Below are positions 1-9,933 of a stretch of 64,000 nucleotides of DNA, in pieces (position 1 is the first letter of the stretch; each line of letters opens with the position of its first letter). The position numbers were made by a program, and so were the translations under genes. The notes under the pieces were generated by a model that ran no database searches, was not told where the DNA came from, and saw only the letters and a program-made list of their open reading frames with translations. This DNA comes from Neopestalotiopsis rosae (Eukaryota; Ascomycota; Sordariomycetes; Amphisphaeriales; Sporocadaceae), in the NCBI GenBank assembly GCA_023078685.1, contig JALGAS010000002.1, forward strand, positions 2,170,001 to 2,234,000, read 5' to 3'.

Positions 1-429
1 GACTTCCATCAATAAAGACAGTTCAAGGTTGGCACTATAAGTAAATAATCACTTGTTACTCAAAAATAGTTCAAGAAAGTTCATTGTAAGGGTGTTCAAT
101 TGCAAAGAGAAGTCTATGTTCTTAACCATCGAAATGAACTCCCTCTTGGCTGAAAATGAAACCGGAGATGTGCAGTTGCGAGCAAAAAGAATACATAAAG
201 GAATTGCCTAGAGTCTAGATTACAGCAGCTGGGCACCTTCGTAAAGGCTAGCCATGCCGCAAAGGCCTCCGTGTTCCAGAACGCCACCGATTGTGATGCC
301 TGTAACAGCCTTTTCGCCGCAACAACCACCGCCAAATGACACTTTTATCAACCATGATCCGCGGGTCTCATCATTACATCATCCCCACCAGTGATCTTAA
401 TCGTCTATATGGGTTGGGTATTAAGAAAT
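1..429. other. 3' flank of the ADP/ATP carrier gene, no gene seen
   Basis: AT-rich sequence downstream of the carrier stop codon. It is probably 3' UTR followed by intergenic DNA. The short open frames here have no recognisable product. Confidence 0.5.
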
Positions 430-1939
430 TTAGCCAGAGCCACCCTTGAAGGCCTTGCCGAAGAGGATGACCTGGAGCTGGTCGTAGATGGACAGGACAC
501 CAGCACCGGCGACACCACGGAGGATGTTGGCACCAGCACCCTTGAAGAGCGACTTGATACCCTCCTTGGCGACGATCTGGCGGGCAGCATCGAGAGTACC
601 GTTGTACTTGACGGCCTCACCGGAGGTCATCATCATGCGGCGACGGATGGTGTCAAGAGGGTAGGAAGCGATACCGGCACCGGTGGTGACACCCCAACCA
701 AGAGCGAAAGAGGCAGCGAAGGAGTTGGCGAGGGGACCGACCAGGAGAACGGGCTTCAGGGAGTCGTACATTCCGAAGTAGAGACCACGGTAGACAACGA
801 TACCGGCAACGGAGGGAGCGAAACCACGGTAGAGACCGGCAATACCGTCAGAGGCAAGAGTCTTGCGGTAGACATCGACGAGACCGTTGAACTGACGGTC
901 ACCACCACCCTTGGCGTTCTTGGCATCGTTGGCCAGACGGGTACGGGCGTAGTCGAGGGAGTAGACGAAGAGCAGGGAAGTGGCACCAGCAGCCTGAGAA
1001 CATGTTAGCAATTGAAAGTGAGACTTCTAGGCACATGTGAAGAACTTACACCACCGGAAGCCAGGTTACCGGCCATCCACTTGGCGTAACCGTCCTTGTC
1101 CTTCTTGTAACCGAACATAGCCTTGAACTTGTCACGGAAAGCGAAGTTCAGGGCCTGGGTAGGGAAGTAACGGATGACGTTGGCAGTGTTACCACGCCAC
1201 AGGGACATGACACCCTCGGCCTTGGCGGTTCTGCTGAAGCACTCGACGATACCGTCGTACTTGCGGTCGAGACGACCGACCTTAAGCATCTCATCCTGTG
1301 AAGTTGTTAGCAATTACTGTGAACACGTGTTCATACCGTATCGCGGCGTGTAGTCCGGTACGATATGGATGAATGAATATGGCAGTGCTTACCTGGTTCT
1401 GGATGAGGAGCTTGACACGCTCGATGGGAGCGGCAGCAGTCTTCGAGACGGCGGCGGAGACACCACCCACTGTAAGTTCAGGTTAGTTATCTATCAGGGG
1501 ATGCTCGCTCGGAGGTGCGACATCAACAGCTGCTGGAGCTCGAGATGTCGAATCGGCGAGGATTGCTGCTCATTGAGCAATGCGGATAAACGTACTCAAG
1601 AAGTCGGCCACGAAGGCTGTAGAAGATTGAAGTTAGCATTGGTTCTTACAGAGATGCTTGGGGTGATGGAAAATTTTCTCAGCACCTGCGGCAGGGGTCA
1701 ACAACCGCGAGTCTGCTCAAAATCAAGCCTGCAAAGACGCGGCAGACCTCGATGGAGATTCTGATGAATCAATTGAGGCCGGCAAGCAATTGCGATGGAT
1801 GATATCGTAGCAGACTCGGGCGGGTTGGTGAACGCGCCGCAAGATGCGTGGATTGATGTGATGCTGTATCAGATACGAGGGATTTTCATCGGGAGAACGT
1901 ACGCGGCATGCCCAGAACGGTAGGCTTCTCTTGCGACAT
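430..1939 (-). CDS. AAC: Mitochondrial ADP/ATP carrier
   Basis: Exchanges cytosolic ADP for matrix ATP across the inner mitochondrial membrane. Five exons join in frame to 314 aa: 1939-1903, 1616-1596, 1469-1393, 1295-1050 and 993-430. The start gives [13 protein letters not shown], the usual short fungal N-terminus, and exon 2 (21 bases) supplies PFVADFLM. The nucleotide-carrier signature RRRMMM lies at about residues 244-249. The three mitochondrial-carrier repeats are visible, each with its Px[D/E]xx[K/R] turn (PIERVK, SLDYAR, PLDTIR). Intron 1 is long for this window (286 bp). Donors are GTACGT, GTACGT, GTAAGC and GTAAGT types. Length and sequence fit the family fully. The only soft point is the first tiny exon, chosen because it alone restores the conserved N-terminus in frame. 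Confidence 0.95.
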
Positions 1940-4121
1940 TTTGACGCTTTTACTCTGCAACCTTTGATTTCAGGAGTGGAGAGTTGATGAAGGAAAGGAA
2001 AAGACGCTGTGCTAAACGTCGAGCTCGCGATGTAGAGAGGAACTGGAAGCTCAGAAAAATTGATTCTGGCCCCGAAACTCTTTTTATGGCCCATGGCCCG
2101 TGCGCTTACCCACTAGCGTGGAATAGTCCAGCGCGCGCGAATTTTCCGGAGCACAACTCGGCAATAGCTTAGGCCCCGTCCAGTGCACAAATCGTCTCTG
2201 GCCGGACAACAGGCAGTTCAGGATATGCTTCTACTCGTGCAGACCGTCTGCTGCTAGTCGTTCAGCGGGATTCTCTAGCTGCTGCTCACCTACTATTGGA
2301 TCGACTCGTGGATCTCCTGAGAGGATACTTGCACATGAAAATAATGAAAATACGCTCAGTCCTTCCTTGCTTTTTGGGTACAATGGCTGCTACAATACCT
2401 AACTGGGGACCTATCTGGCCAAACAAGCCTGACCTAGTAGCGTAGTCGGTAGGCCAGCAGCTCGTGTGGATGCTGCCCATGACAGCGCAACAACAGTGCT
2501 CCCCTATGGATCCGCTGCCTCACAAGTCAGCCAGCTCTTTGGTGCCAGCTTTCCCGTATTTTCACGAAACGTAGCTGTGACAAGGGAAAATAATCACTCA
2601 AGGAAAACAAAAACAAGTCACGGCCACAGGTGAAGATGCTTCCCTCGAAAATGAAAAGTCTGTACATGAGAACACACATGCACCATCCTAATTGAGTCCT
2701 GGTCAGCATTGTTACAAGTCGGACAAACTCTTTGCCAATTATTACCAGGCAAGCCAGGGATTTCTTATCGCGCAGCAGAGAAAGAAGATTGCTGAGGTAC
2801 GCGGAATCGCCAATAGGTCCGTCAATGTCAATCCCTTGGCTCCTGGTGTCGTGTGGCCAAAACCTCCCAGACAAGCCAGAGTGAGCGACCAAGCAAGCCC
2901 ATCTCGGGTAGGTATTTCCTAGCGCGCCTGCGGGTCTCTGCGCGGCCCTCTCCAAAGTCTCCAGCTTACAGTTTCAGGGGTCCCCGAGTCAAGGTGGCAG
3001 AGATTTTTTTTCTCGCCATCTCGGTTGGTCTCCTTCGGAGTCTCCATTCTCGTTAGTTGCATATCTTTAGCACACAAATTGCTGTCAGCTATTTTGCCCC
3101 GGATTGCATGCACAAGATACGACAAGATAGGGAGATGGCTTTGGGCACAGTATATAGACTCTAGAATTATGTCATTCCTTCTCGACGGATACTCTCCGTA
3201 CGTCTCGGCCTGTGTAGAATCAATTGCAACAATTATCGTGAGAACCCAACATGCATGCATTTGCGACCCTGAAACGAAATCACACATACGTACGATACTA
3301 GCTCTCTTATACTCTCGATCTGCAGGGTGTAGAATTTCACGATGCTGGGTTTGGCTCGTGATATTTGATGATCCGGCTAAGCAGCTTGAGAAGCGGGAAC
3401 AAGAAAGGTCTAGAGCCGCCTGTCTCTCTGATGCTATTTTGGTTTATCGATTATAGAAACAAAGACGACCCGAGCCACTGAACCAAATGACATCAGTTTG
3501 CTAGAAAGCAATTGGGCGCGAGGCATGAAAACGTCATGTTGGATGGATATAGAGAGAGCTACCAATTGTCAACGGCAACGCTGCGGCATCTTTGATCTGG
3601 AAGCATCTCACTCCTGTCTCCAATGGAGTTCTACACAAGCAATACTCTTGTCGCAGTAGCAGGCACGTGCTCTTACAGCAGAGACGCAAGACTACGACAC
3701 CAGCAGTTGCAGAGACAATTTCGGCCATTCAAGCAATACTGCAGTCGGTTGGGCAGTCTGATTTCTCCAGTAGCTCGCTTGCCTGGGTATTCTGCAGTGG
3801 TAGGTATTCCATGGCAGCCCGGTTGTATCCAGAGCTGCGGAAGACTTCACGAAGCGAATCACATTGGAGGATCGTGCAGCATTGTGGACGTCATGTACAG
3901 AAGGGTCAACACTTCATTCTATTGACCTCACCCTGTCGAAAGCAATAACGGCCTTGACTATGAAGGCTGAAACCAGTCCTTATGATGCTACGCCGGAGAT
4001 CAAAAATGCCCAGAACCATCGAGTTCCCTTTTTACCCTCGATCCATCTGGTCGTCAAACCGTTCCGCTTTAGATCGACGTCACGTTCGTTTCATTGGTAT
4101 CGTGATTTTGTTTGGGGAGGT
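1940..4121. other. Intergenic, about 2.2 kb, promoter side of the carrier gene
   Basis: No open frame here has recognisable sequence, intron structure or coding bias. The part next to 1940 should carry the carrier promoter. The part next to 4121 should be the 3' end of the ribosomal S25 transcript. I see no tRNA or transposon. Confidence 0.5.
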
Positions 4122-4653
4122 TTAGTCCGAAGCACCAACGGCGCGGGCTGGGAGGCATGTCAGCATTTTGTATGTGGGAGCGCAAACTTGTCTATTGGGA
4201 GACATACTGTAGATCTTCATCTTGCTGTGGGTAACAACAGACTTGATCTGACCCTTCTCCTCCAGGTCCTTCAGGCACTTGCGTGCGAGGGAGCCGTTGA
4301 TCTTTAATCTGTCGACGAGGGTCGAGACTGTGACGAGGCGGTAGGACTGGACATCCTTGTACAGCTTCTCAGAAGTCTGCTTGTCGAGCAGGACGGCGTG
4401 CTGGGCCTTGTCCTTGACTATAGGTGACAGTCAGTCAAGTGTTCTTGAAAAATCTCTGTGGCCGTATGACGCATCATCAATCGTTCGGTTTCGCTCCAAG
4501 GCCGCCGCCCTCTTCCAACACTGGCGAGCCCCTCGCTAAGACCAATCGAATTTCGATGAAGCGCACAAGAACCGGGGGAAAGTGCGTAAACTCACCCTTG
4601 CCCTTCGACCACTTCTTCTTCTGCTTCTTGGCGCCGGTAGCAGCGGGAGCCAT
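4122..4653 (-). CDS. RPS25: 40S ribosomal protein S25 (eS25)
   Basis: Small-subunit cytosolic ribosomal protein. Three exons, 4653-4596, 4417-4208 and 4147-4122, join in frame to 97 aa. The N-terminus is Ala/Lys-rich (AKKQKKKWSKGK). The conserved core reads through SYRLVTVSTLVDRLKINGS and ends SKMKIYTRAVGASD. The last intron (GTATGT donor, GCTGAC branch, CCTCCCAG acceptor) is inferred: reading through it replaces the conserved TRAVGASD tail with an unrelated extension. The last exon is only 26 bases. The gene is divergent from ribosomal protein S5 across a 345 bp shared promoter. Confidence 0.95.
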
Positions 4654-4998
4654 GTTGACGATCTGTGGTGTTGACTTTGGTGGTGGTTCGAATCGTCAAA
4701 GGTGGTGTTGTCTCCAAGTCAGAATGATAGTAATGGGTCGAAATACATGAGACTCAAGAGTTTACTGGCCACACCAAAAATTTCGGGCAAGCGCAACCCT
4801 AGACTAGCGGGGCGTGATTGGCCACATTTTGCCAGAAAGTGGGGCGGCCGCACCTTTGTCGCCAAATTCTGGCTAGGGCCGCAATCACCAAAAAATTAAG
4901 AACTTCGAGACCGACTTCCAACGACAACACCGACCTTACTAACACCGCAGTCACAATACCAGTCAGACACATTTTCCGAGCGCCAACTCCCAGCCAAA
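4654..4998. promoter_or_regulatory. Divergent promoter shared by RPS25 and RPS5
   Basis: 345 bp between the two start codons, so both promoters must lie here. Visible elements are an AACCCTAGA telobox-like site near 4796, a CTAGGGCC site near 4873, a GC-rich GGCGGCCGC core near 4842, and TGTGGTGTTGAC at 4664-4675. The last reads GTCAACACCACA toward S25 and recurs in the L26 leader. Telobox-like sites are known in fungal ribosomal protein promoters. Function here is inferred. Confidence 0.7.
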
Positions 4999-5934
4999 AT
5001 GTCTGACAACGGTGAAATCGAAGTTGAGGCCGTCCAGTCCTCGGTGCTCCCCAAGGACGTGACCTCTGAGATCGGCTCCATCAAGCTGTTCAACAAGTGG
5101 TCCTACGAGGATGTCGAGATCCGCGACATCTCCTTGACGTAAGGGCGCCCCCTTCTTCCGAATCGACTTTGCGAATTTTTCGTTTTCTCCCGATTGCTGC
5201 GCTGCGCTGCAATGCCTCTGTGCGAAATGGGCGAGACATTGCAACCAGGCGGCGGGGGAGCATTTGGGGAATTGCTTGTCGACATAGGAAAAAAAAAACA
5301 TCACGTCAGAGAGAGCATCTTGGAGGCTAATGGAATTGTGTTTTGCAGCGACTACATCCAGATCCGATCTCCCGTCTACATCCCCCACTCTGCTGGTCGC
5401 TATGCCGTCAAGCGCTTCCGCAAGGCCAACTGCCCCATCATTGAGCGTCTCACCAACTCGCTCATGATGCACGGCCGCAACAACGGAAAGAAGCTGATGG
5501 CTGTCCGCATTGTCGCCCACGCTTTCGAGATCGTAAGACCGCCTCCGCGAGCTCGCCCATAGCAGCTTGCTTCACCATATTCTAGAGAGCTCAATTGTTC
5601 TAACAACACCTCACAGATCCACCTGATGACCGACCAGAACCCCATCCAGATCGCCGTTGACGCCATTGTCAACTGCGGTCCCCGTGAGGACTCCACCAGA
5701 ATCGGTTCCGCCGGTACCGTCCGCCGACAGGCTGTCGATGTCTCTCCTCTCCGCCGTGTCAACCAGGCCATTGCCCTGCTCACCACTGGTGCCCGTGAGG
5801 CCTCTTTCCGCAACATCAAGTCGATTGCCGAGTGCCTGGCTGAGGAGCTGATCAACGCTGCCAAGGGTAGCAGCAACTCGTACGCCATCAAGAAGAAGGA
5901 CGAGTTGGAGCGTGTCGCCAAGTCCAACCGATAA
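4999..5934 (+). CDS. RPS5: 40S ribosomal protein S5 (uS7)
   Basis: Small-subunit protein of the ribosomal head, homologue of bacterial S7, near the exit site and mRNA channel. Exons 4999-5138, 5349-5532 and 5617-5934 give 213 aa, the normal length. The S7 signature region is clear: [38 protein letters not shown], then the [20 protein letters not shown] block and a basic C-terminus ending VAKSNR. Intron 1 (210 bp) starts GTAAGG within the Thr codon of ISLTDY. Intron 2 starts GTAAGA. The gene is transcribed away from RPS25. Confidence 0.97.
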
Positions 5935-6892
5935 ATGTTTTCTTTGCATTGGGGGTTCACAGGCGTGGAAAGAAATCTGGGCTTTTATTTGCCGATCACT
6001 TGCATTTGCGCGTTATGGTCAAGGGCGGGATGCGGATTTACGACATTCATGTCACATAGGGCTCATAAGAGAAAAAGGCTCGGCTCAGGGATGAGCACAA
6101 AAATGATCTGACTACCCAAATAACGTCTTTGAGAAAACTCGGATGTGACGGTAATGCGTTGAAAAGCCTGTAAATAGGAGTCAATGGTTTTGGAACTATT
6201 TTGTATGGTCCCTCCTCAGCTTGTGATAAATCAAGTCCAGCCTGATTCCCTCATACACCTCTACCTGCCTTGTCCCGTCTCCAATCGTCGACTACAATGT
6301 ACCGGTGATAGGATCTCCAAGCTTGAGCCAGCTTTGAATGAATTGAGTTACTTGATCGACTGAATAATCTGGGGTTCACATTTCATGCCAAATTGTATAT
6401 TGTGCTTTCCATTTGGTTCATTTGCTAGCTTTCTCAACCTATACTATGACAGCTGTATAGGTTTGCGTCCAATCCATTGTATCATGTCATGCCTTTCATG
6501 CTCTCATTCTGTCTTGCAGAGGCACTTTGTCCGAACGCAAAACATGGAGCATCTTGATACCAATCCATGATTGTACTTCCTTTGTTGCAAATGCCGAGGG
6601 TCCTGAAAACATGATGCCTTGACGTCATTGCCTCAATTCTTGCATGTCAATGCTTCACAAGAAACCTATTGCGAGAGGCGTATTTATGACCCATGACCAA
6701 GAGTGTTTCTGTGCTGGCCTTGTTCAGGATGTCATGCGCATATCTCCCATTCTCATAGCGCTGGGTTCAGAGCAGATCCTCAATGTCATCATTGCATTTT
6801 GGGGTCTCGTTCTGATCAGCAGCAAACCATACCAAAGCTTCCTTCCAGCGTCATCAGATTCTTTCAGTAACCTTCTTCGGTCCTCTTCCCTA
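5935..6892. other. Convergent 3' region between RPS5 and the GNAT gene
   Basis: AT-rich 3' flanks of two convergent genes. The open frames here lack family resemblance. The long plus-strand frame that runs into 7408 is the antisense shadow of the GNAT gene. Confidence 0.5.
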
Positions 6893-7872
6893 CTAGGCGA
6901 GTCGAAGGGGCTCCGGGAGCTGCGTGGTGACCTGGCGAGGCGGGAGCGGGAGGCGCTGCCACATGCCGACGTGGCGGATGCCCTCCTCCCACCACTCGCC
7001 CATGCGCTCGTCGACGGCGAAGCCCCACTTGGCCCAGACGTCCTTGACGTCGTCCTGGGCGTGGACGCAGACGAGGCCGTTCCAGATGGGCACGTCGTCG
7101 GCGCCTCGGGCGGCCAGGGCGTCGAGGCCCAGGTTGCTGACCGACGGGTTGAAGTAGTTTGGGTGCTCCATGAGCCACTGGCGGGCCGCAGCCCAGAGCT
7201 GGGCGGCCACGTTCATCTTGCGGTACGGCTTGAGCACGGCCAGGCGGCCCAGCTTCATGTACGGCTCTTGACCGTCGTGAAAGGTGGTCGGGGCGTCATA
7301 GCCGTAGGGGAGAAGCGAGGTTCTTGGTTTTTTTGGTCAGTCGACTTTGCCTATCAAACTTTGCATGGGCGAAAGGGCATGGAAGGCTGTGTGGCTGTGT
7401 CACATTGAAAATCGAGCCAATTGAAGAGTACTTGCCTGCGTCTTTCCTGGCTGGCGGTCAGAGTGTTGATCTCTTCATTCTGCAGGACATTATCCACGTA
7501 GTAGCCGCCAGGCTGAGGGTGAGGCGGATGGGGGAAGGGAACAGCGCGTAAGGTGCCGATAGGTACCGAGCGGGTCTCGGAGCGCTTGCGCTGAATGATG
7601 GCACCAGTGTCGGGATCCTTGATTTCGTGGTCGAGAATCTGGTTGACGCTGGTGTAGATGACCCAGTGCAAGGATCTGCCGTCGTCCTTGTCGTGCTCAA
7701 ACTCGAGGGGGACGCCCTGCTCCTTGACAAAGACCTCCTCGCGAACCTCCATGGCGTCCATAAAGGCACGAGGGATCGAAGGGTCCTGCTGATCGTGAGG
7801 CTTGGAACGATCGTACCAATCGAGCTTGGTGGGCTCGAGGCACGAGATGAAGGGTGTGCCAGAATTGGCCAT
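6893..7872 (-). CDS. GNAT-family N-acetyltransferase
   Basis: Predicted acetyl-CoA-dependent N-acyltransferase of 288 aa; substrate unknown. Exons 7872-7436 and 7322-6893. The N-terminal half has the GNAT start (AMEVREEVFVKEQGVPLEFE) and the strand that gives PIGTLRAVPF. The second exon has the acetyl-CoA-binding segment (YMKLGRLAVLKPYRKMNVAA) and ends with a Trp-rich C-terminus (WGFAVDERMGEWWEEGIRHVGMW). The intron appears to use a GC donor (CGCAG|GCAAGT), with a CGACTGAC branch and a CCAAG acceptor. This gives RRRTSLLPYGYD in frame, whereas the nearby GT donor puts a stop in exon 2. The general class is firm. No close characterised homologue comes to mind. Confidence 0.85.
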
Positions 7873-9933
7873 GATTGATATGTAGGGTTGTTGTGTGATG
7901 ATAATGATGATGAGTTGAGGTTGGTCTCGGAGCTGAAAATTGAGCGGAATAGATGACCTTGAGACCTCTGAGTGAGAACAATACCAGAAGTACCAGTCTG
8001 ACTGAGAGGAGTTGAAGAAGTGAAGTTTGTTGCTGTTTCAGCTACAGCTGAATTGTGGCAAGTTGAAGTTGAAAAGTGGAAGCAGTCGTCAAGTCCAGAG
8101 TGAATCAGCTCCGGCCAATGATAAATCAGTGGACCCACGATGCTGACGCGAAAGCCGACACACGAACGGAGTCAAAGCCGGGATATCCCACGGAGCTTCA
8201 CGGGGCTTCACGGAGGGTCTAGTCGCTTTTCTCCCGGACTTGAGGGCAAATCCACACTTGTTTGTCCGTCCGCCCTTTGATTAGGTTTAGGAATCAGTGA
8301 TTAACAAGTGCATTCAAAGACTTGATCAGAAGAGAATCCTTCTTGACTTGTTGTCACTTGAATAGATTCGCACCGCACAAAAATTCTTGTTCATTGTTGT
8401 TGGTGGTGGCAGAATCGATGAGTTACGGGAGGATCTACTAAAAATGATTGGAGTCCGGCGCTCCGGCCGGACGCCACTTCGGAGCAAGCCCGGAGTGCCA
8501 GGCGATCGCCGGCTGCGGCCCAGTTGGCGGAGCCGAAAGACCCAGCTGTCATGGTGAGAGCAGCAGGTCACTACACCAAGCCAATTTTCGTTTCACATTT
8601 CTACCAGTAAATGACTGGGCTGGATACGTTGTGTCCTCTTTCTGCTACTTCTCATATCACGCTTTGTGTCTGCGGCGTGAACTGCACTGAATATCCTTTT
8701 TTCGGAGTCTTGCATTGGCCACTTGTGACTCGAGCGTATGCTGGATTATATTGTCCATGGCCCTAATACCATTCAATACACGTCTTACGTCAAGCGGATT
8801 GTAATGTTGAAATCTCCATGGAAAAACAACCAGCGGCTCTGGGACTACTTCTTGTCAATATAGACAAGAAAAGATTGTATGAAGCTGCGATGTTCAGCAT
8901 GGTTTACCGTTGAAGGTAGACTCATGGTATGTGAACAGCACCGGCCACCTAGGGAGAAGAGACATGTATTCGACCCCAAACATTTGTCCATAATTGTCAT
9001 GAACTACTCGTGGTCAGACGATGACCGTTCCTACCAAGATTGTGTGCGTATCTTATGGAAGACACATATTATTAGTCAGGTCAGATTGTGTAGCTGACCA
9101 TTTGCTTCTTAGCGGGCTGACTTGTTATACAAGTAGTAACACGATTGTGATCCCATGCACAACTGTTTCAACTGAACTCATCAATAGCAGAGGGGCTCAA
9201 ATAGTGGTATACTCGATTCAATGATTGTGAATTGTATGTCTGGGTATTCCTTTGCTTTCTTGGTCAAAACGTGATATGCTGCACAACCTATCTTTGCACT
9301 GGCTCGTGTTCAGCTGAACCCCTATTTTTGCTTTTTCTTCTTTTGACATGCGTGGCTTAGATTGTCACGTAACGCACCTAGCCCCCCCTTATGGGAAGGT
9401 GTAGCTAGTGGATGGTGGACGCATTAGACGGCACCTAATCCTGCCAAAGGCTGCCAGGCAGATAATACGGGCCCCGCTGGCATGGCCACAAAGGCGCTAG
9501 GCGGGCACCTAGTTGTACCCAGCAGCCAGCTAGGCGTTGCGCGTCGCTCGCCAGCGCATTAAGCCAGGTAAAGGGAAGCACCAAAGAAGTTTTGACTTGA
9601 AACTTCACCTTCACTGCCCTGTTGGAGAAGCTCCGGATTGGATGCGACGACAGAATCGATCCGGACATTACTGCTGTCATCCTCAATAGATGGCGACCTA
9701 GTGGAGGGCATTGCAAATTGTATTCTGACAGCTTGTCACTGGATCAAGCGAAACAATCCATTCTATTCTCTCTTTCACGTCAATTGCGGCTTGGTTTAGT
9801 CGTCGCCAGGACCGTCCACAACTGCATCACCCTCAGTTCCGTCTCGGGTCTGGGATAGCAGACAACGACGCTGCTCTGGTTCTCGTTAACCCTCCGTCAC
9901 TCGACCGACAATTCCAACACTCATTCATACAAC
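7873..9933. other. Intergenic, about 2.1 kb, between divergent genes
   Basis: Upstream DNA of the GNAT gene (-) and of the membrane protein (+). It has GC-rich short repeats near 8190-8220 (GCTTCACGG twice) and a cluster of CTAGG/CACCTA motifs at about 9375-9535. No gene is recognised. Confidence 0.5.

Noticed and set aside
391..1008. 205-codon plus-strand frame over the carrier gene
   Set aside because: Thr/Gly/Val-rich antisense of the carrier exon, which is unmistakable on the minus strand.
6644..7408. 254-codon plus-strand frame over the GNAT gene
   Set aside because: Antisense shadow of the GNAT second exon. The part outside the gene is unlike a protein.
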